Below are positions 8,463 to 17,390 of a DNA stretch of 64,000 nucleotides, piece by piece. Source of the DNA: Pelagimonas sp. (GTDB lineage: Bacteria; Pseudomonadota; Alphaproteobacteria; Rhodobacterales; Rhodobacteraceae); the NCBI GenBank assembly GCA_025210455.1, contig JAOARQ010000050.1:1-64000 (forward strand), in the 5' to 3' direction. Each line of letters begins with the position of its first letter. Within the stretch, counting starts at the first letter, position 1. The notes under the pieces were generated by a model. It was not told the DNA's origin, made no database searches, and worked only from the letters and a program-made list of their open reading frames with translations. Position numbers and translations under genes: made by a program.

Positions 8463-9662
8463 ATGGGGTATATTCCTGTCACGCCTTTTGGGCGGCCGGT
8501 GGATGCTGTTCTGATCGATCATCAGAGCAAGGCAACCGCCCTACCCGATCACACCATCAACAAATATGACGTGGTGTCTGAACTCGCCCTTTGTGGTGAA
8601 TCCTTTAACCTGACGCACCGTGATCTAACGGTTCTGCAAGCTTTGCTCAGCTTTGTAAAAGGCGCCCAGCTCTCGGCAGGCTCTGGCGATCTGGTTGTAC
8701 ATCCCTCAAACAAAACCATCTGCGATCGCCTGAACGGCATGCCCTGTTCCACCATGCGTCGCCATCTGGCCAAACTTGTCGCCAGCGGCTTGATCGCGCG
8801 TCGTGACAGCCCAAATGGCAAACGCTATGCCCGTCGCTTTGCGGGCGAAAAGATCGCCTACGGATTTGACCTCTCCCCACTTCTGCATCGCTACGATGAC
8901 ATCTGCGCCCGCGCCGAAACAGCACGAGCCGCACAAGAAGAACACCGCCGTCAACGCGAAGCAGTCAGCCTCATGCGGCGTGATCTGGCGAGCCTCGCAG
9001 ACTACGGTGCAGAATTGCGTCCTGATCTCTCCATCTGGGATCAGTTCGCAGACATGGCCCGTCTGACCGCCCGCGCTCTGCGTCGAAAACTTCCGCTGAT
9101 AGAGCTGACCGCGATGGCCACCAAGTTAAAGGACGCTTTGGATCAACTTCGCAACATCCTTGATCCGCAAGAAAGCATCGAACAACCCACCCTGCAAACG
9201 CCCGAAATGAGCAGCAACCAACTCCAAAATGAGCAGCACCATCAGAATTCAAAGAAAGACTCTTATGAATTTGAAGAGCTCCCTGTGGAGGAAAACCACT
9301 CTTCCGAGAGCACGCCTGTTAACAAAGAAGAACAAAACCTTCCCAATATCCCCCTTAGCCTTGTTCTTGAAGCCTGTTCTGAAATCCAGACCTACTCACA
9401 GACAAAAATTCGTCATTGGCATGAATTTGTTCAACTTGGCGATCACATGCATCGAATGATGGGTGTTCCACATCACGTATGGGATCTGGCAAAGCGTATC
9501 ATGGGTCCGGAACAAGCCGCTTCGGTTCTTGCCTCAATTTTGGAACGGTTCACTGAAATCCAGAACCATGGCGGATACCTGCGTGCGTTGTGTAATAAAG
9601 CTGAGCGTGGCGAATTTTCCTGCGGTCCAATGATTACGGCTTTGCTGCGAAAAACAGGCTGA
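8463..9662 (+). CDS. repC: RepC, replication initiator of a repABC replicon
   Basis: 399 residues, the family's usual size. The N-terminal domain starts with VTPFGRPVDAV and carries the winged-helix DNA-binding region (about 35-130: SFNLTHRDLTVLQALLSFV, then MRRHLAKLVASGLIARRDS). A glutamine/glutamate/asparagine-rich linker (about 235-300) joins it to the C-terminal domain (VPHHVWDLAKRIMGPEQAA). RepC starts replication and is rate-limiting for copy number. The coding DNA of the linker is AT-rich and probably contains the origin. It is expressed with repAB but attenuated by the antisense RNA in its leader. The parS-like palindrome follows directly after the stop codon. Confidence 0.95.
   Translation: MGYIPVTPFGRPVDAVLIDHQSKATALPDHTINKYDVVSELALCGESFNLTHRDLTVLQALLSFVKGAQLSAGSGDLVVHPSNKTICDRLNGMPCSTMRRHLAKLVASGLIARRDSPNGKRYARRFAGEKIAYGFDLSPLLHRYDDICARAETARAAQEEHRRQREAVSLMRRDLASLADYGAELRPDLSIWDQFADMARLTARALRRKLPLIELTAMATKLKDALDQLRNILDPQESIEQPTLQTPEMSSNQLQNEQHHQNSKKDSYEFEELPVEENHSSESTPVNKEEQNLPNIPLSLVLEACSEIQTYSQTKIRHWHEFVQLGDHMHRMMGVPHHVWDLAKRIMGPEQAASVLASILERFTEIQNHGGYLRALCNKAERGEFSCGPMITALLRKTG
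9205..9420. other. Candidate replication origin inside repC
   Basis: This stretch is clearly richer in A and T than the rest of the cassette and codes for the low-complexity linker of RepC. It begins with two exact 12-base direct repeats, AAATGAGCAGCA, at 9205-9216 and 9227-9238, spaced 22 bases (about two helical turns) apart. Origins of repABC plasmids studied so far lie in an AT-rich part of repC. The repeats as RepC-binding sites are my inference. Confidence 0.4.
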
Positions 9663-9678
9663 GTTCACAGCTGTGAAC
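9663..9678. promoter_or_regulatory. parS-type centromere palindrome
   Basis: GTTCACAGCTGTGAAC is a perfect 16-base palindrome that begins directly after the repC stop codon. It fits the repABC parS consensus GTT-N4-GC-N4-AAC, and a site just downstream of repC is a known parS position in this plasmid family. A partial copy (GCTGTGAAAC) follows at about 9687-9696. Confidence 0.75.
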
Positions 9679-9722
9679 TTTAGCTATGCTGTGAAACCCT
9701 TGGGACCCGCTTTAAAACCTGC

Positions 9723-10619
9723 TCATTCCAAAAGCCCTAATTTCCGCGCGCGGTCGATTAACATCTTCACAGAGGAAACCTGCCAGGTTGATCGACCACG
9801 AGGCGTGCGCTCATGCATTGTTTCAAGACGCTTACAGATCGCTTGCAAAGTAATATCAGGATCCGCGCCCTTGATCCCGGCGACAATGGCAGTCAGGCGA
9901 TCTTCGCTGGGTCTGCGTCTGGCTCTAGTCAGCACCTCTGCGCAAAGAAACCCGTCGCGCACATAGGCTTTCACCGCGCGTAGAAGTCGGGCCTGAGACC
10001 AGTGACGCTCCGATGGTAGTGGGGCGTTGATTATGCGTAGCACATCTTCCCAGGCCATTTCTGGCCGCAGGCGGCGTACATATGGCACCCAATCTTGCGC
10101 GCTTTCATTCAAGCGATCCATGTAGCTTTCATGTCGCGCCAAGCGAATTTTGCGCATGGCGTTAGGGTCTTTAGAACGCAGACCGGGATTGCCGCCAATG
10201 CGGCCCTGCGCGCGTGCCGAGGCCAGACCTGCTTTGGTCCGTTCGCGGATCAGGGCCCGTTCAAATTCAGCGGTAGCCCCGAGAACTTGTAGGGTGAATT
10301 TCCCTTGCGGTGAGGCTGTGTCGATAGGGTCTTCCAAGGAACGAAAATGGGCCCGGCGGGTTTCGAGTTGCTCTATAATCTCAAGCAGATGGGACAACGA
10401 CCGGGCCAGCCGATCGATACGGGTGACGATCAAAGTATCGCCAGCGACGATCTGATCCAGAACCTTGGACAACACCGGGCGACTGCGATTGCCGCCTGAG
10501 GCCTGTTCCTGAAAGATCTGGTCGCAACCCGCAGCTTTAAGGGCTTCAGACTGAGCGAGGGCGTTTTGATCGTCGGTTGAGACGCGGGCGTAGCCGATCA
10601 AGGACATGGATTGGCTCAT
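9723..10619 (-). CDS. Serine recombinase (resolvase/invertase family) with long C-terminal extension
   Basis: 298 residues. Residues 6-140 form a standard resolvase catalytic domain: IGYARVSTDDQ with nucleophile serine 14, the LIVTRIDRLARS arginine motif, and EFERALIRERTKAGLA. The remaining 150 residues replace the usual short helix-turn-helix. They contain a GRIGGNPGLR linker and a helical region ending in SSVKMLIDRARKLGLLE that may carry the DNA-binding helices. Its place beside the replication genes suggests resolution of plasmid multimers. A second in-frame ATG four codons in is an alternative start. It converges with repC, leaving only 60 bases that contain the parS palindrome. Confidence 0.88.
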   Translation of the reverse strand: MSQSMSLIGYARVSTDDQNALAQSEALKAAGCDQIFQEQASGGNRSRPVLSKVLDQIVAGDTLIVTRIDRLARSLSHLLEIIEQLETRRAHFRSLEDPIDTASPQGKFTLQVLGATAEFERALIRERTKAGLASARAQGRIGGNPGLRSKDPNAMRKIRLARHESYMDRLNESAQDWVPYVRRLRPEMAWEDVLRIINAPLPSERHWSQARLLRAVKAYVRDGFLCAEVLTRARRRPSEDRLTAIVAGIKGADPDITLQAICKRLETMHERTPRGRSTWQVSSVKMLIDRARKLGLLE

Positions 10620-10831
10620 TTTCAGTTTAAGTAGCCACTATTAAAGGATCGTTTGAAAACAGATGCAAGGGAATGTAAGATCGACCAAAGAACCCAGAGC
10701 GCTTTGTTTCCTTGATGATCTTGCGATTTGAGCGCTGCCTCGCGCAGGGAAAGGTGCTGTTTCTGGTGACGATCTATGACCAGCCTGAGATAAAACTTGG
10801 GTGATGCGCAGAAGTTCCTTATTCTGATCAT

Positions 10832-11932
10832 ATGAAACGGAACGCTTTTACTTCGCAGGATGATTTCGCAGCATCTTTGGATGACATGGATGAGGCGGAC
10901 GAGACCTCGGAAGAGGATCTTTGGTTCCTGCCGGGTCCGGTTGCCGAAGACGAAGATGATCTGCCGCCAGGGCCAAGGGCTGACCCGTCAGAACCTGCTG
11001 TTGTCGATGAGTGGGCTCAGGCCGAGGCTGAACTGGCTGCGCGGCTGGCGCGTGTTGCCGGGCGATTAGGGGCGTTGGATGATCGTCTGGCGCGCGGGCC
11101 CGAAGGCTGGCGGCACAGGCTGGCGCTGTTAGAGGCCGCTGACCTGAGCTGGTTCGCCGGCGAAAGGGTGAGCGCTGACCGGCTTGCGCTGTGGATGACA
11201 TTACGATTGTCGGGCGTTCAGGATGATCCCGAAGCCCTGAGCCGTACCCATTGGGCGGTGCGGCGTTTGTCTGCAGGACCGGGGCCTTTGGAAGATTTTG
11301 CCGGATTTCTGGACAGGCGTGATCCTGAAAATATCGCCGACACTGCCGAACGGTTCGAAGACCGTGCCAGCAGTTGGCAAGAGGTGATGGCGCAGGGCGC
11401 TAAACTGCATCCCATCACCCGCGCCTGCATGGGGTTTCACCTGTGGGCATTGGCGGGGCTTGGCCAATATGGCGAGAGCTTGGAGGCCGCGGTGACCGCC
11501 GTCCGGATAGCTGCCAGCGATGGGGATGGTGCTGTGTTTGCGCCATTGGCCATGGGCGGGGCAGGGGGGCTGCGCGCCAGTGGTGTTCCCAAAGCGCGCC
11601 TGTCTCGGTGGTTGGAAAACATGGAAAGCGGGATCATAACGGCCATGCGGCAGTTGGATCGTGTTGATCAATGGACGGCGCAGGCGAAGCATATCATGGC
11701 GCCACTGTCAGGGCGCACGCCACCTGCTTTGCGCAGGGTCTTTGCTGAACAACCGATGGTGTCCGCCCCCATGGCCGAGGTTCTGACCGGAGCCAGTCGC
11801 GCGGCTGTTCAGCGAAATCTGCTTTGGATGGAGGACCATGGCCTGATCCGCGAGATCACCGGACAGGGCCGGTTTCGCATGTGGGTAACCACGATTGCAA
11901 AAGATCATAGATTGCCAAAGTTCCGGGGCTGA
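10832..11932 (+). CDS. DUF1612-type plasmid protein (RHE_PE00001 family) with C-terminal helix-turn-helix
   Basis: 366 residues. The first 55 are acidic (DDMDEADETSEED...). The central part, about 60-170, is helical and contains WRHRLALLEAADLSWFAGERVSADRLALWMTLRLSG. The C-terminal 70 residues resemble a winged helix (APMAEVLTGASRAAVQRNLLWMEDHGLIREITGQGRFRMW). This order fits a family found mainly on plasmids of rhizobia and roseobacters, whose role is unknown; DNA binding is likely from the C-terminal domain. It is transcribed away from the recombinase. My family assignment is by recollection of the conserved segments and is moderate. Confidence 0.6.
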   Translation: MKRNAFTSQDDFAASLDDMDEADETSEEDLWFLPGPVAEDEDDLPPGPRADPSEPAVVDEWAQAEAELAARLARVAGRLGALDDRLARGPEGWRHRLALLEAADLSWFAGERVSADRLALWMTLRLSGVQDDPEALSRTHWAVRRLSAGPGPLEDFAGFLDRRDPENIADTAERFEDRASSWQEVMAQGAKLHPITRACMGFHLWALAGLGQYGESLEAAVTAVRIAASDGDGAVFAPLAMGGAGGLRASGVPKARLSRWLENMESGIITAMRQLDRVDQWTAQAKHIMAPLSGRTPPALRRVFAEQPMVSAPMAEVLTGASRAAVQRNLLWMEDHGLIREITGQGRFRMWVTTIAKDHRLPKFRG

Positions 11933-11971
11933 CCCTATGCTTTGACCATATGAGTGGATCGCGAGGACCTG

Positions 11972-12343
11972 ATGACAAAGAGATTTCACAGCTATTGTCC
12001 GAGATGCCGCGAGAATCTTCCCTGTGAGCAAGATCTTGTGCCTTATGATCCGGATGGTTTTCTGGGCCCAAATGGTGAGGCTTTTTATGATGGTCCGGCC
12101 TGTTGCACCCTATGTGGGGAAGACATTGCACAGCCGATTGGCCTACGCCCTGCTTTCTGGACAGCGGTGACCTATGTGGCAATCTGTGTCTTCTTCCCAC
12201 CCTGGTCGGAGATAAGCTTGGGATGGGCGCTGCTGTTTGGCGCGATCTTTATCGGCGGCTCTTATGTGGCTGCGCATGCCTATTATCTTTGCGCAAAGGG
12301 CATGCGTGATTTGTATGCAGGCATAAGGCGCTTGCTGACCTGA
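11972..12343 (+). CDS. Small zinc-ribbon membrane protein of unknown function
   Basis: 123 residues from the ATG at 11972, which has GAGG five bases upstream; a GTG at 11954 would add six residues. The N-terminal half has two cysteine pairs, CPRC (about 9-12) and CTLC (about 46-49), which could bind zinc or form a rubredoxin-like knuckle. Two membrane segments follow (about 65-78 and 85-105), with a short basic tail. It starts 40 bases after the DUF1612-type gene and may share its transcript. I do not recognise a family. Confidence 0.6.
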   Translation: MTKRFHSYCPRCRENLPCEQDLVPYDPDGFLGPNGEAFYDGPACCTLCGEDIAQPIGLRPAFWTAVTYVAICVFFPPWSEISLGWALLFGAIFIGGSYVAAHAYYLCAKGMRDLYAGIRRLLT

Positions 12344-12488
12344 TTGAGGATCGGAACCTGTGATCATCCAATAGCCTGCCTGATCTTGGCGGTCAAAATC
12401 ATTGCGGAACACCGGGACTGTTGGCTTTGATAGGGCCTCTGCCCCAGGGGTGAGACCTGCCGGTAGCCTGAAGAGGGTAGGGGGCTTA

Positions 12489-14627
12489 TTATTCAGCGGC
12501 CCATCGTGATGTATCTTCGGTGGCGGGCTGATCGCTGTGATTGAACGATGCAACCAGCTTGGTAAGGCCGTTGGTTTCGGCATCTAGCTCGATACAGGCG
12601 GCGGCGGTTTCTTCGTACATTGCCGCGTTTTGCTGTTGGGTGGAATCAAGTGTGCTCATGGCTGAGTTTATTTCGCCAATGCGGTCAGATTGTTCGTGGA
12701 TCTGTGACGTGATCGAACCAACGTTTTCTGACAGTGCCTCGACCGAGCCGATGATGCTTTGCAAGGCGTCGCTGGTGCGGCCCACCAGATCCACGCCGTG
12801 CGAAACATGGTTGCCTGAACTGAGGATCAGGGTTTTGATTTCCTGAGCGGCCTCGGAAGAGCGCTGCGCCAGTCCGCGTACCTCGGCGGCCACCACGGAA
12901 AAGCCCTGACCAGCGGAGCCAGCGCGGGCGGCCTCAACCCCGGCGTTCAAAGCCAGAAGATTGGTCTGGAACGCGATGTCATCAATGACTGAGGTGATTT
13001 TCGAGATCTGCTCGGATGAGCTTTTGATTGCGTCCATGGCCTGCACGGTGTCGTTGACCACCTCAGAGCTGGAGGCGGCACGGGACTTCATTGAGGCCAC
13101 CAGTTCTTTTGCGTCTTGCGCGTCCTGCGCGACTGATTTCACCGTGCCCGTCATTTCCGTGAGAGAGGCGGCGGTTTCCTCAAGCTGGGCAGCAGAGGTT
13201 TCGGTGCGTTGTGACAGATCGTTGGATGCGCTGGTGATCCCCGCCACACCATCACCGATTGTGCGTGATGATCCGTCAATGGCGCCAATCACCTCTGACA
13301 GACGTGTGACGGTGTTGTTGAAGTCAACGCGCAGCGCTTCGTATTGGCCGGGGAGAGGATCCGGAAGGTGCGAGTTCAATCGGCCCTGCGCCAGCGACCG
13401 CAGAGCCTGCGCGAGTGTTTCAACCACAACCGCCTGCCGTTCGCTTTCCTGCTTTTGTTCGGTTTCTAGGGTTTCCTTTTTTGCCAGTCCTTCGCGCAGG
13501 GTTTCAATCGAGATGGCCATTTCGCCGGTTTCATCGCGGCTTTGGGGCAGGGCGATTGGATCATGAACTTTGCCATCTGACAGGGCCGTCACGGCTTGCA
13601 GCATCTTGTGCAAAGGGCGGCGGACAAGTGCGCGGGATGCAAAAAAGATGGAGGCCAGTGTCATGGCAAGAAACACCGCGCTGGCCGCGAGAACCTGCAG
13701 CAGGCTTTCGCGGACCGGGGCAATAAACAGTTCACGCGGGACATCGACCACCAGCGCCCAGGTTTTATCCATCCCGTAGCCGGTAAAGGGATAGATCATG
13801 CGTGTGGCGCCATCGGGCAGCCCGTCAACAATTTGAAGCTCATTGGTTGCAAGCGCGGTTTGAAAGGCATCGGTTCCGACCCCTTCAAAAGGCTGAGTGA
13901 TCAAATCGCGATCTTCATGGGCGAGCCATTTGCCGCCTTCGTCAAGCAGCATGATCCTGCCACCCTCAAAGGTTTGAATACCCTGCAAAAAACTAACCAG
14001 CGTATCCAAAACGATATCTACCCCGGTGACCGCGACGGTTTCGCCCTTAACGATGAGGGGCACCGAAACCGAGGTGAGCAGGCGCCCGCCATCAAACAGG
14101 TAAGGTTCCGAGATGACACTGTTGCCGCGAACAATGGGCAGACGAAACCATTCATCCTGCGCGTCAACGGCCAATTCGATGGTTTCCAGCGTGACGCCGC
14201 CCTGATCGTTTTTTGTCCAGAAAGGAGAGAACGTTCCGATGCTGTTGCGGCCTTCCGGGCCGGTGACAAAGTTATCTGTCGGACCCTCGGCAATGCCCAT
14301 CATCCAGGACGCGTAAACCAGATCATAGCGCTCGGGCACCCCGCGAAGGATATTGATGATCTCCCCGGCCTGAGCATTTCCATTTTCAAGGTACCCGGTC
14401 AGAACACCACTGAGCGTCGCCGCCGCAGAGGTGGCTTCGGTCATCTCTGCAATAATTGCGTTTGAGGTTTCTACTGCCTGTCGGCTGGCCGTATTCAACA
14501 CCCGTTCGCGCACCCGATCAGAGGTGATCTGGGCAACAATGGCTGCTCCGCAGATCAGGACCAGAGTGATTGAGGCAGTTGTGGTGGCAATCAGTTTGGC
14601 AGAGATTGTACGAAATGGGTTTCGCAT
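12489..14627 (-). CDS. Methyl-accepting chemotaxis protein with double Cache sensor
   Basis: 712 residues. A first membrane segment (about 13-33) leads to a periplasmic sensor of about 260 residues with dCache features ([11 protein letters not shown], then DEWFRLPIV and [15 protein letters not shown]). A second membrane segment (about 305-328), HAMP regions and the signalling hairpin with [18 protein letters not shown] follow. There is no NWETF-type CheR tether at the C-terminus (it ends SRWAAE). dCache chemoreceptors sense small amines, amino acids and organic acids, so attraction to a substrate of this catabolic region is plausible. No other che gene is in the window. It stands alone between non-coding stretches. 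Confidence 0.93.
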   Translation of the reverse strand: MRNPFRTISAKLIATTTASITLVLICGAAIVAQITSDRVRERVLNTASRQAVETSNAIIAEMTEATSAAATLSGVLTGYLENGNAQAGEIINILRGVPERYDLVYASWMMGIAEGPTDNFVTGPEGRNSIGTFSPFWTKNDQGGVTLETIELAVDAQDEWFRLPIVRGNSVISEPYLFDGGRLLTSVSVPLIVKGETVAVTGVDIVLDTLVSFLQGIQTFEGGRIMLLDEGGKWLAHEDRDLITQPFEGVGTDAFQTALATNELQIVDGLPDGATRMIYPFTGYGMDKTWALVVDVPRELFIAPVRESLLQVLAASAVFLAMTLASIFFASRALVRRPLHKMLQAVTALSDGKVHDPIALPQSRDETGEMAISIETLREGLAKKETLETEQKQESERQAVVVETLAQALRSLAQGRLNSHLPDPLPGQYEALRVDFNNTVTRLSEVIGAIDGSSRTIGDGVAGITSASNDLSQRTETSAAQLEETAASLTEMTGTVKSVAQDAQDAKELVASMKSRAASSSEVVNDTVQAMDAIKSSSEQISKITSVIDDIAFQTNLLALNAGVEAARAGSAGQGFSVVAAEVRGLAQRSSEAAQEIKTLILSSGNHVSHGVDLVGRTSDALQSIIGSVEALSENVGSITSQIHEQSDRIGEINSAMSTLDSTQQQNAAMYEETAAACIELDAETNGLTKLVASFNHSDQPATEDTSRWAAE

Positions 14628-14846
14628 TGCGTTTGCTTCCCCTCAAAGAGACATTTCGACGTTTGTATCTGCAAAGATCTTTCTGATGGGTTTAACAGCT
14701 TTCTCAGGGAGGTGGTTAAATCGTTACCTTGGCGTGAATTTGGATATTTTCTGTTTTATTACATATGATTAACAATAAACAATCTTAGATATTTCACGCT
14801 GGACAATGCCGCAATCGGAAGAATTTGGCAGGTAAATAGCCCAATA

Positions 14847-14870
14847 GCGGCGGGAAAAAATCCCCGCCGC
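14847..14870 (-). terminator. Hairpin at the end of the beta-oxidation operon
   Basis: GCGGCGGG (14847-14854) pairs with CCCGCCGC (14863-14870) around an A/T-rich eight-base loop, 10 bases past the last gene of the operon. On the minus strand the T-run lies in the loop and not after the stem, so termination may be rho-assisted. Confidence 0.5.
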
Positions 14871-14880
14871 AGCCAGAATT

Positions 14881-16386
14881 TTAACCGAAGGAATCAAGTT
14901 CGGATCTAAACGCATCGCGCAGCTTGTGTTTAAGTATTTTCCCGGTGGGCGATGCGGGCAGACTGGCGGCCATCACAATATGCGAGGGGCGTTTATAACC
15001 GGTCAGCCGTTCAGCCACAAAGCGTTGCAGCTCTGCCAGATCGGGGCGATCGTAATCGGCCACCTGACAGAAGGCCAGCACCTTTTCATCGCCTTCGACT
15101 ATATGGCCAATGACAGCGGCCTGAACCACCTGAGGATGTTCTGTCAGCGCGGCTTCGACTTCGGGGGGGTAGACGTTGAAACCGCCGTGAATAATCAGCT
15201 CTTTTGTGCGGCCAAGGATGTGCAGATGCCCGCGTTCATCCAGACGCCCGACATCACCGGTGTGCAGCCAGCCGTCAGAATCGAGCGCGGCGGCGGTGGC
15301 CTCGGGGTTGCGGAAATAGCCCGACATCACATGCGGCCCGCGCGTCAGGATATTGCCGCCGGTCTGGGCATCCCCCTGAATATGAATTTCCACGCCGGGC
15401 AGGGGCGGGCCTGTTGAAATATCCGGATCGCCCAGTTCGTTTGAGGTGGCGCAGATGCCGGCGGTGGTTTCGGTCATGCCATAGCCATTTTGCAGCACAA
15501 CTTCGTAGAAGGCTTCGGCCTTGCGTTTCCAGGCAGGATCCAGCGGGGCACCACCCGAGGACACATAACGCAGTTTGGAGGACCCGAGCGTCTCAAAACC
15601 CTGTTCTTTGGTGTATTGCATCAGCAGCGCGTGCATCTGGGGCACTGCAGACAGCAGCGTGACCCCGTGGTGCAGCGCATCGTAAAGCTTGGCGGCGGTA
15701 AAGCGCGATTCCAGCTGAACATGCGCACCGGCATGGGCGCTGGCGGTCACGACTGAGGCCAGTCCAAACACATGGGTGATGGGCAGAACGCCATAGATCT
15801 TGTCTTTGGGGCTCATGCCGCGCAGCTCGGCGCTGGCTTTGCCACCAAAGCGCAGATTGCCATGGGTCAGCATCACGCCCTTCGGTGCACCAGTGGTGCC
15901 GGTGGTATAGAGGATGGTGCCGACGTCGCTGAGATCAGGATCGGGATCACTGGGGCGGGCCACCAGATCAAGGGAGCCAAAGGCCCCGGTGATGGTTTTA
16001 CCGCCCATGCGCTGGGAATGCGCGATGGCATTGTCTGACACATGAGTTGTCAGAACGATGGCTGCCGGGGTGGCGTGGGTGATCACGCGGTTGATTTCGG
16101 CTTCGGTCTGACGCGCGTTGAAGGGGATAACGGGGGCACCGATGCGCGATGCTGCAAAAAGCGTGGCCACCGCTGCGGCGCAGTTTTCCGCCAGAAGCAG
16201 CACGCGGTCGCCTGCCACCACACCAGCTGCACGCAGCTCGCTTTCCAGCGCACGCACGGCCTGATCCAGCTCTTGCCAGCTCCAGCTGATGCCGGTGTTG
16301 TCAGAGTAAGACAGCGCCTTGGGCTGATTGGCCACCTGCTGTGTGATCAGATCGTGCCAGCGGTTTTGATCTTGCGCCTGTGTCAT
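14881..16386 (-). CDS. Acyl-CoA ligase, AMP-forming (PimA-like position in the operon)
   Basis: 501 residues of the ANL superfamily. It has the P-loop TTGTTGAPKGVMLTH (about 167-181), YGMTETTAGIC (about 300), GWLHTGDVGR (about 370) and the hinge region ILGRTKELIIHGGFNVYPPEVE. The catalytic lysine of the mobile C-terminal domain lies in SPTGKILKHKLRD. It activates a carboxylic acid with ATP and CoA at the start of a beta-oxidation route. It is the last gene of the operon and overlaps the NMO gene by four bases (ATGA). The substrate cannot be fixed, but the neighbouring PimC/PimD-like dehydrogenases and TRAP importer suggest a dicarboxylic or alicyclic acid. Confidence 0.88.
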   Translation of the reverse strand: MTQAQDQNRWHDLITQQVANQPKALSYSDNTGISWSWQELDQAVRALESELRAAGVVAGDRVLLLAENCAAAVATLFAASRIGAPVIPFNARQTEAEINRVITHATPAAIVLTTHVSDNAIAHSQRMGGKTITGAFGSLDLVARPSDPDPDLSDVGTILYTTGTTGAPKGVMLTHGNLRFGGKASAELRGMSPKDKIYGVLPITHVFGLASVVTASAHAGAHVQLESRFTAAKLYDALHHGVTLLSAVPQMHALLMQYTKEQGFETLGSSKLRYVSSGGAPLDPAWKRKAEAFYEVVLQNGYGMTETTAGICATSNELGDPDISTGPPLPGVEIHIQGDAQTGGNILTRGPHVMSGYFRNPEATAAALDSDGWLHTGDVGRLDERGHLHILGRTKELIIHGGFNVYPPEVEAALTEHPQVVQAAVIGHIVEGDEKVLAFCQVADYDRPDLAELQRFVAERLTGYKRPSHIVMAASLPASPTGKILKHKLRDAFRSELDSFG

Positions 16387-17390
16387 TGAGCAGCCTGTTC
16401 CTGAGAGGTGGTTACAGCGGTCAGACGGTGCAGCGCCTCTTGGGCCTGCGTTTCAAACCGCGCCAGAATATCGGCCATGGGTTCGATCCGGTCGGTCAGC
16501 CCCAGCGCATGGCCCGCGGACAAAAGCCCCTTTGAGACATCGCCGGTTTCATAAGCGGCCCGGCCGATTTTCCCGGACACCAGATGCATCAGATCCTGAA
16601 TGCCGACATTGGGGTTTTCCTGTTCGATCCGGTTGACCTCGGCGGTGGTTTCATTGGCCAGGGTGCGCACGGTGTTGCGCAGGGTCGACAGCGTTAGTGC
16701 GGTGTCGCGTTCGGTGGCCTCAACCAGCGCCTGTTTGTAATCGCGGTGCGCGCTGAGTTCTTCGGCCACCAGCAGGCGTGTGCCCATGATAACCCCCGAC
16801 GCCCCCATCGACAGCGCGGCCACCAGCTGCGACCCATGCCCGACGCCGCCGCCAATCAGAAAGGGGATCTTTAGATCGCGGCCTGCCATGGCGGCATTCA
16901 CAAAGCTGCCAATCATATCCATGCCCGGATGGCCGCCGCATTCGGCGCCAACAATCGACACCATATCGACTCCGACCGCCTGCGCCTTGAGCGCATAGCG
17001 CACCGCTGGCACCTTGTGCAGAACCGACAGGCCAAGGGATTTGAGCAGATCCATATAGGGTTCTGGATTGCGCCCCGAGGTTTCGATGAACCGCACGCCT
17101 TCGTCAGCAATCAGGCGAAAGATATCTTCGGTCTTTTCGCCCGGCACCAGTTTGGGCAGCATCGAGACATTCACCCCAAAGGGCCTGTCGCCGCATTTTT
17201 CGCGCGCCAGGCGAATTTCACGGCGCAGCGCATCGTCATCGTCACCAAAGCTGGCGGCGGTGATAAAGCCGATGGCCCCTGCATGGGCGGCGGCAGAGAC
17301 GTATTGCGCATCCGCAAGCCACTGCAGCCCACCAGCCACAACAGGAAGAGGGATGCCATAGGTATCGGTAACGGCTGTTGTCCAGGTCAT
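16383..17390 (-). CDS. Nitronate monooxygenase / 2-nitropropane dioxygenase family flavoprotein
   Basis: 335 residues forming an FMN-binding TIM barrel. The FMN phosphate and active-site region includes VGAECGGHPG (about 156-165), which carries the family's histidine, and IPFLIGGGVGHGSQLVAALSMGASGVIMGTR (about 185-216). Characterised members oxidise alkyl nitronates; many homologues within fatty-acid or aromatic-acid operons have no known substrate and may act as enoyl reductases or detoxifying enzymes. It abuts the enoyl-CoA hydratase gene by one base and overlaps the ligase gene, so it belongs to the same pathway transcript. Its task in beta-oxidation is not evident. Confidence 0.83.
   Translation of the reverse strand: MTWTTAVTDTYGIPLPVVAGGLQWLADAQYVSAAAHAGAIGFITAASFGDDDDALRREIRLAREKCGDRPFGVNVSMLPKLVPGEKTEDIFRLIADEGVRFIETSGRNPEPYMDLLKSLGLSVLHKVPAVRYALKAQAVGVDMVSIVGAECGGHPGMDMIGSFVNAAMAGRDLKIPFLIGGGVGHGSQLVAALSMGASGVIMGTRLLVAEELSAHRDYKQALVEATERDTALTLSTLRNTVRTLANETTAEVNRIEQENPNVGIQDLMHLVSGKIGRAAYETGDVSKGLLSAGHALGLTDRIEPMADILARFETQAQEALHRLTAVTTSQEQAAQ

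Noticed and set aside
12961-14465. Long plus-strand open frames (up to 289 codons) across the chemoreceptor gene
   Set aside because: They are shadows of the GC-rich coding strand; the minus-strand frame has clear Cache and signalling-domain sequence.
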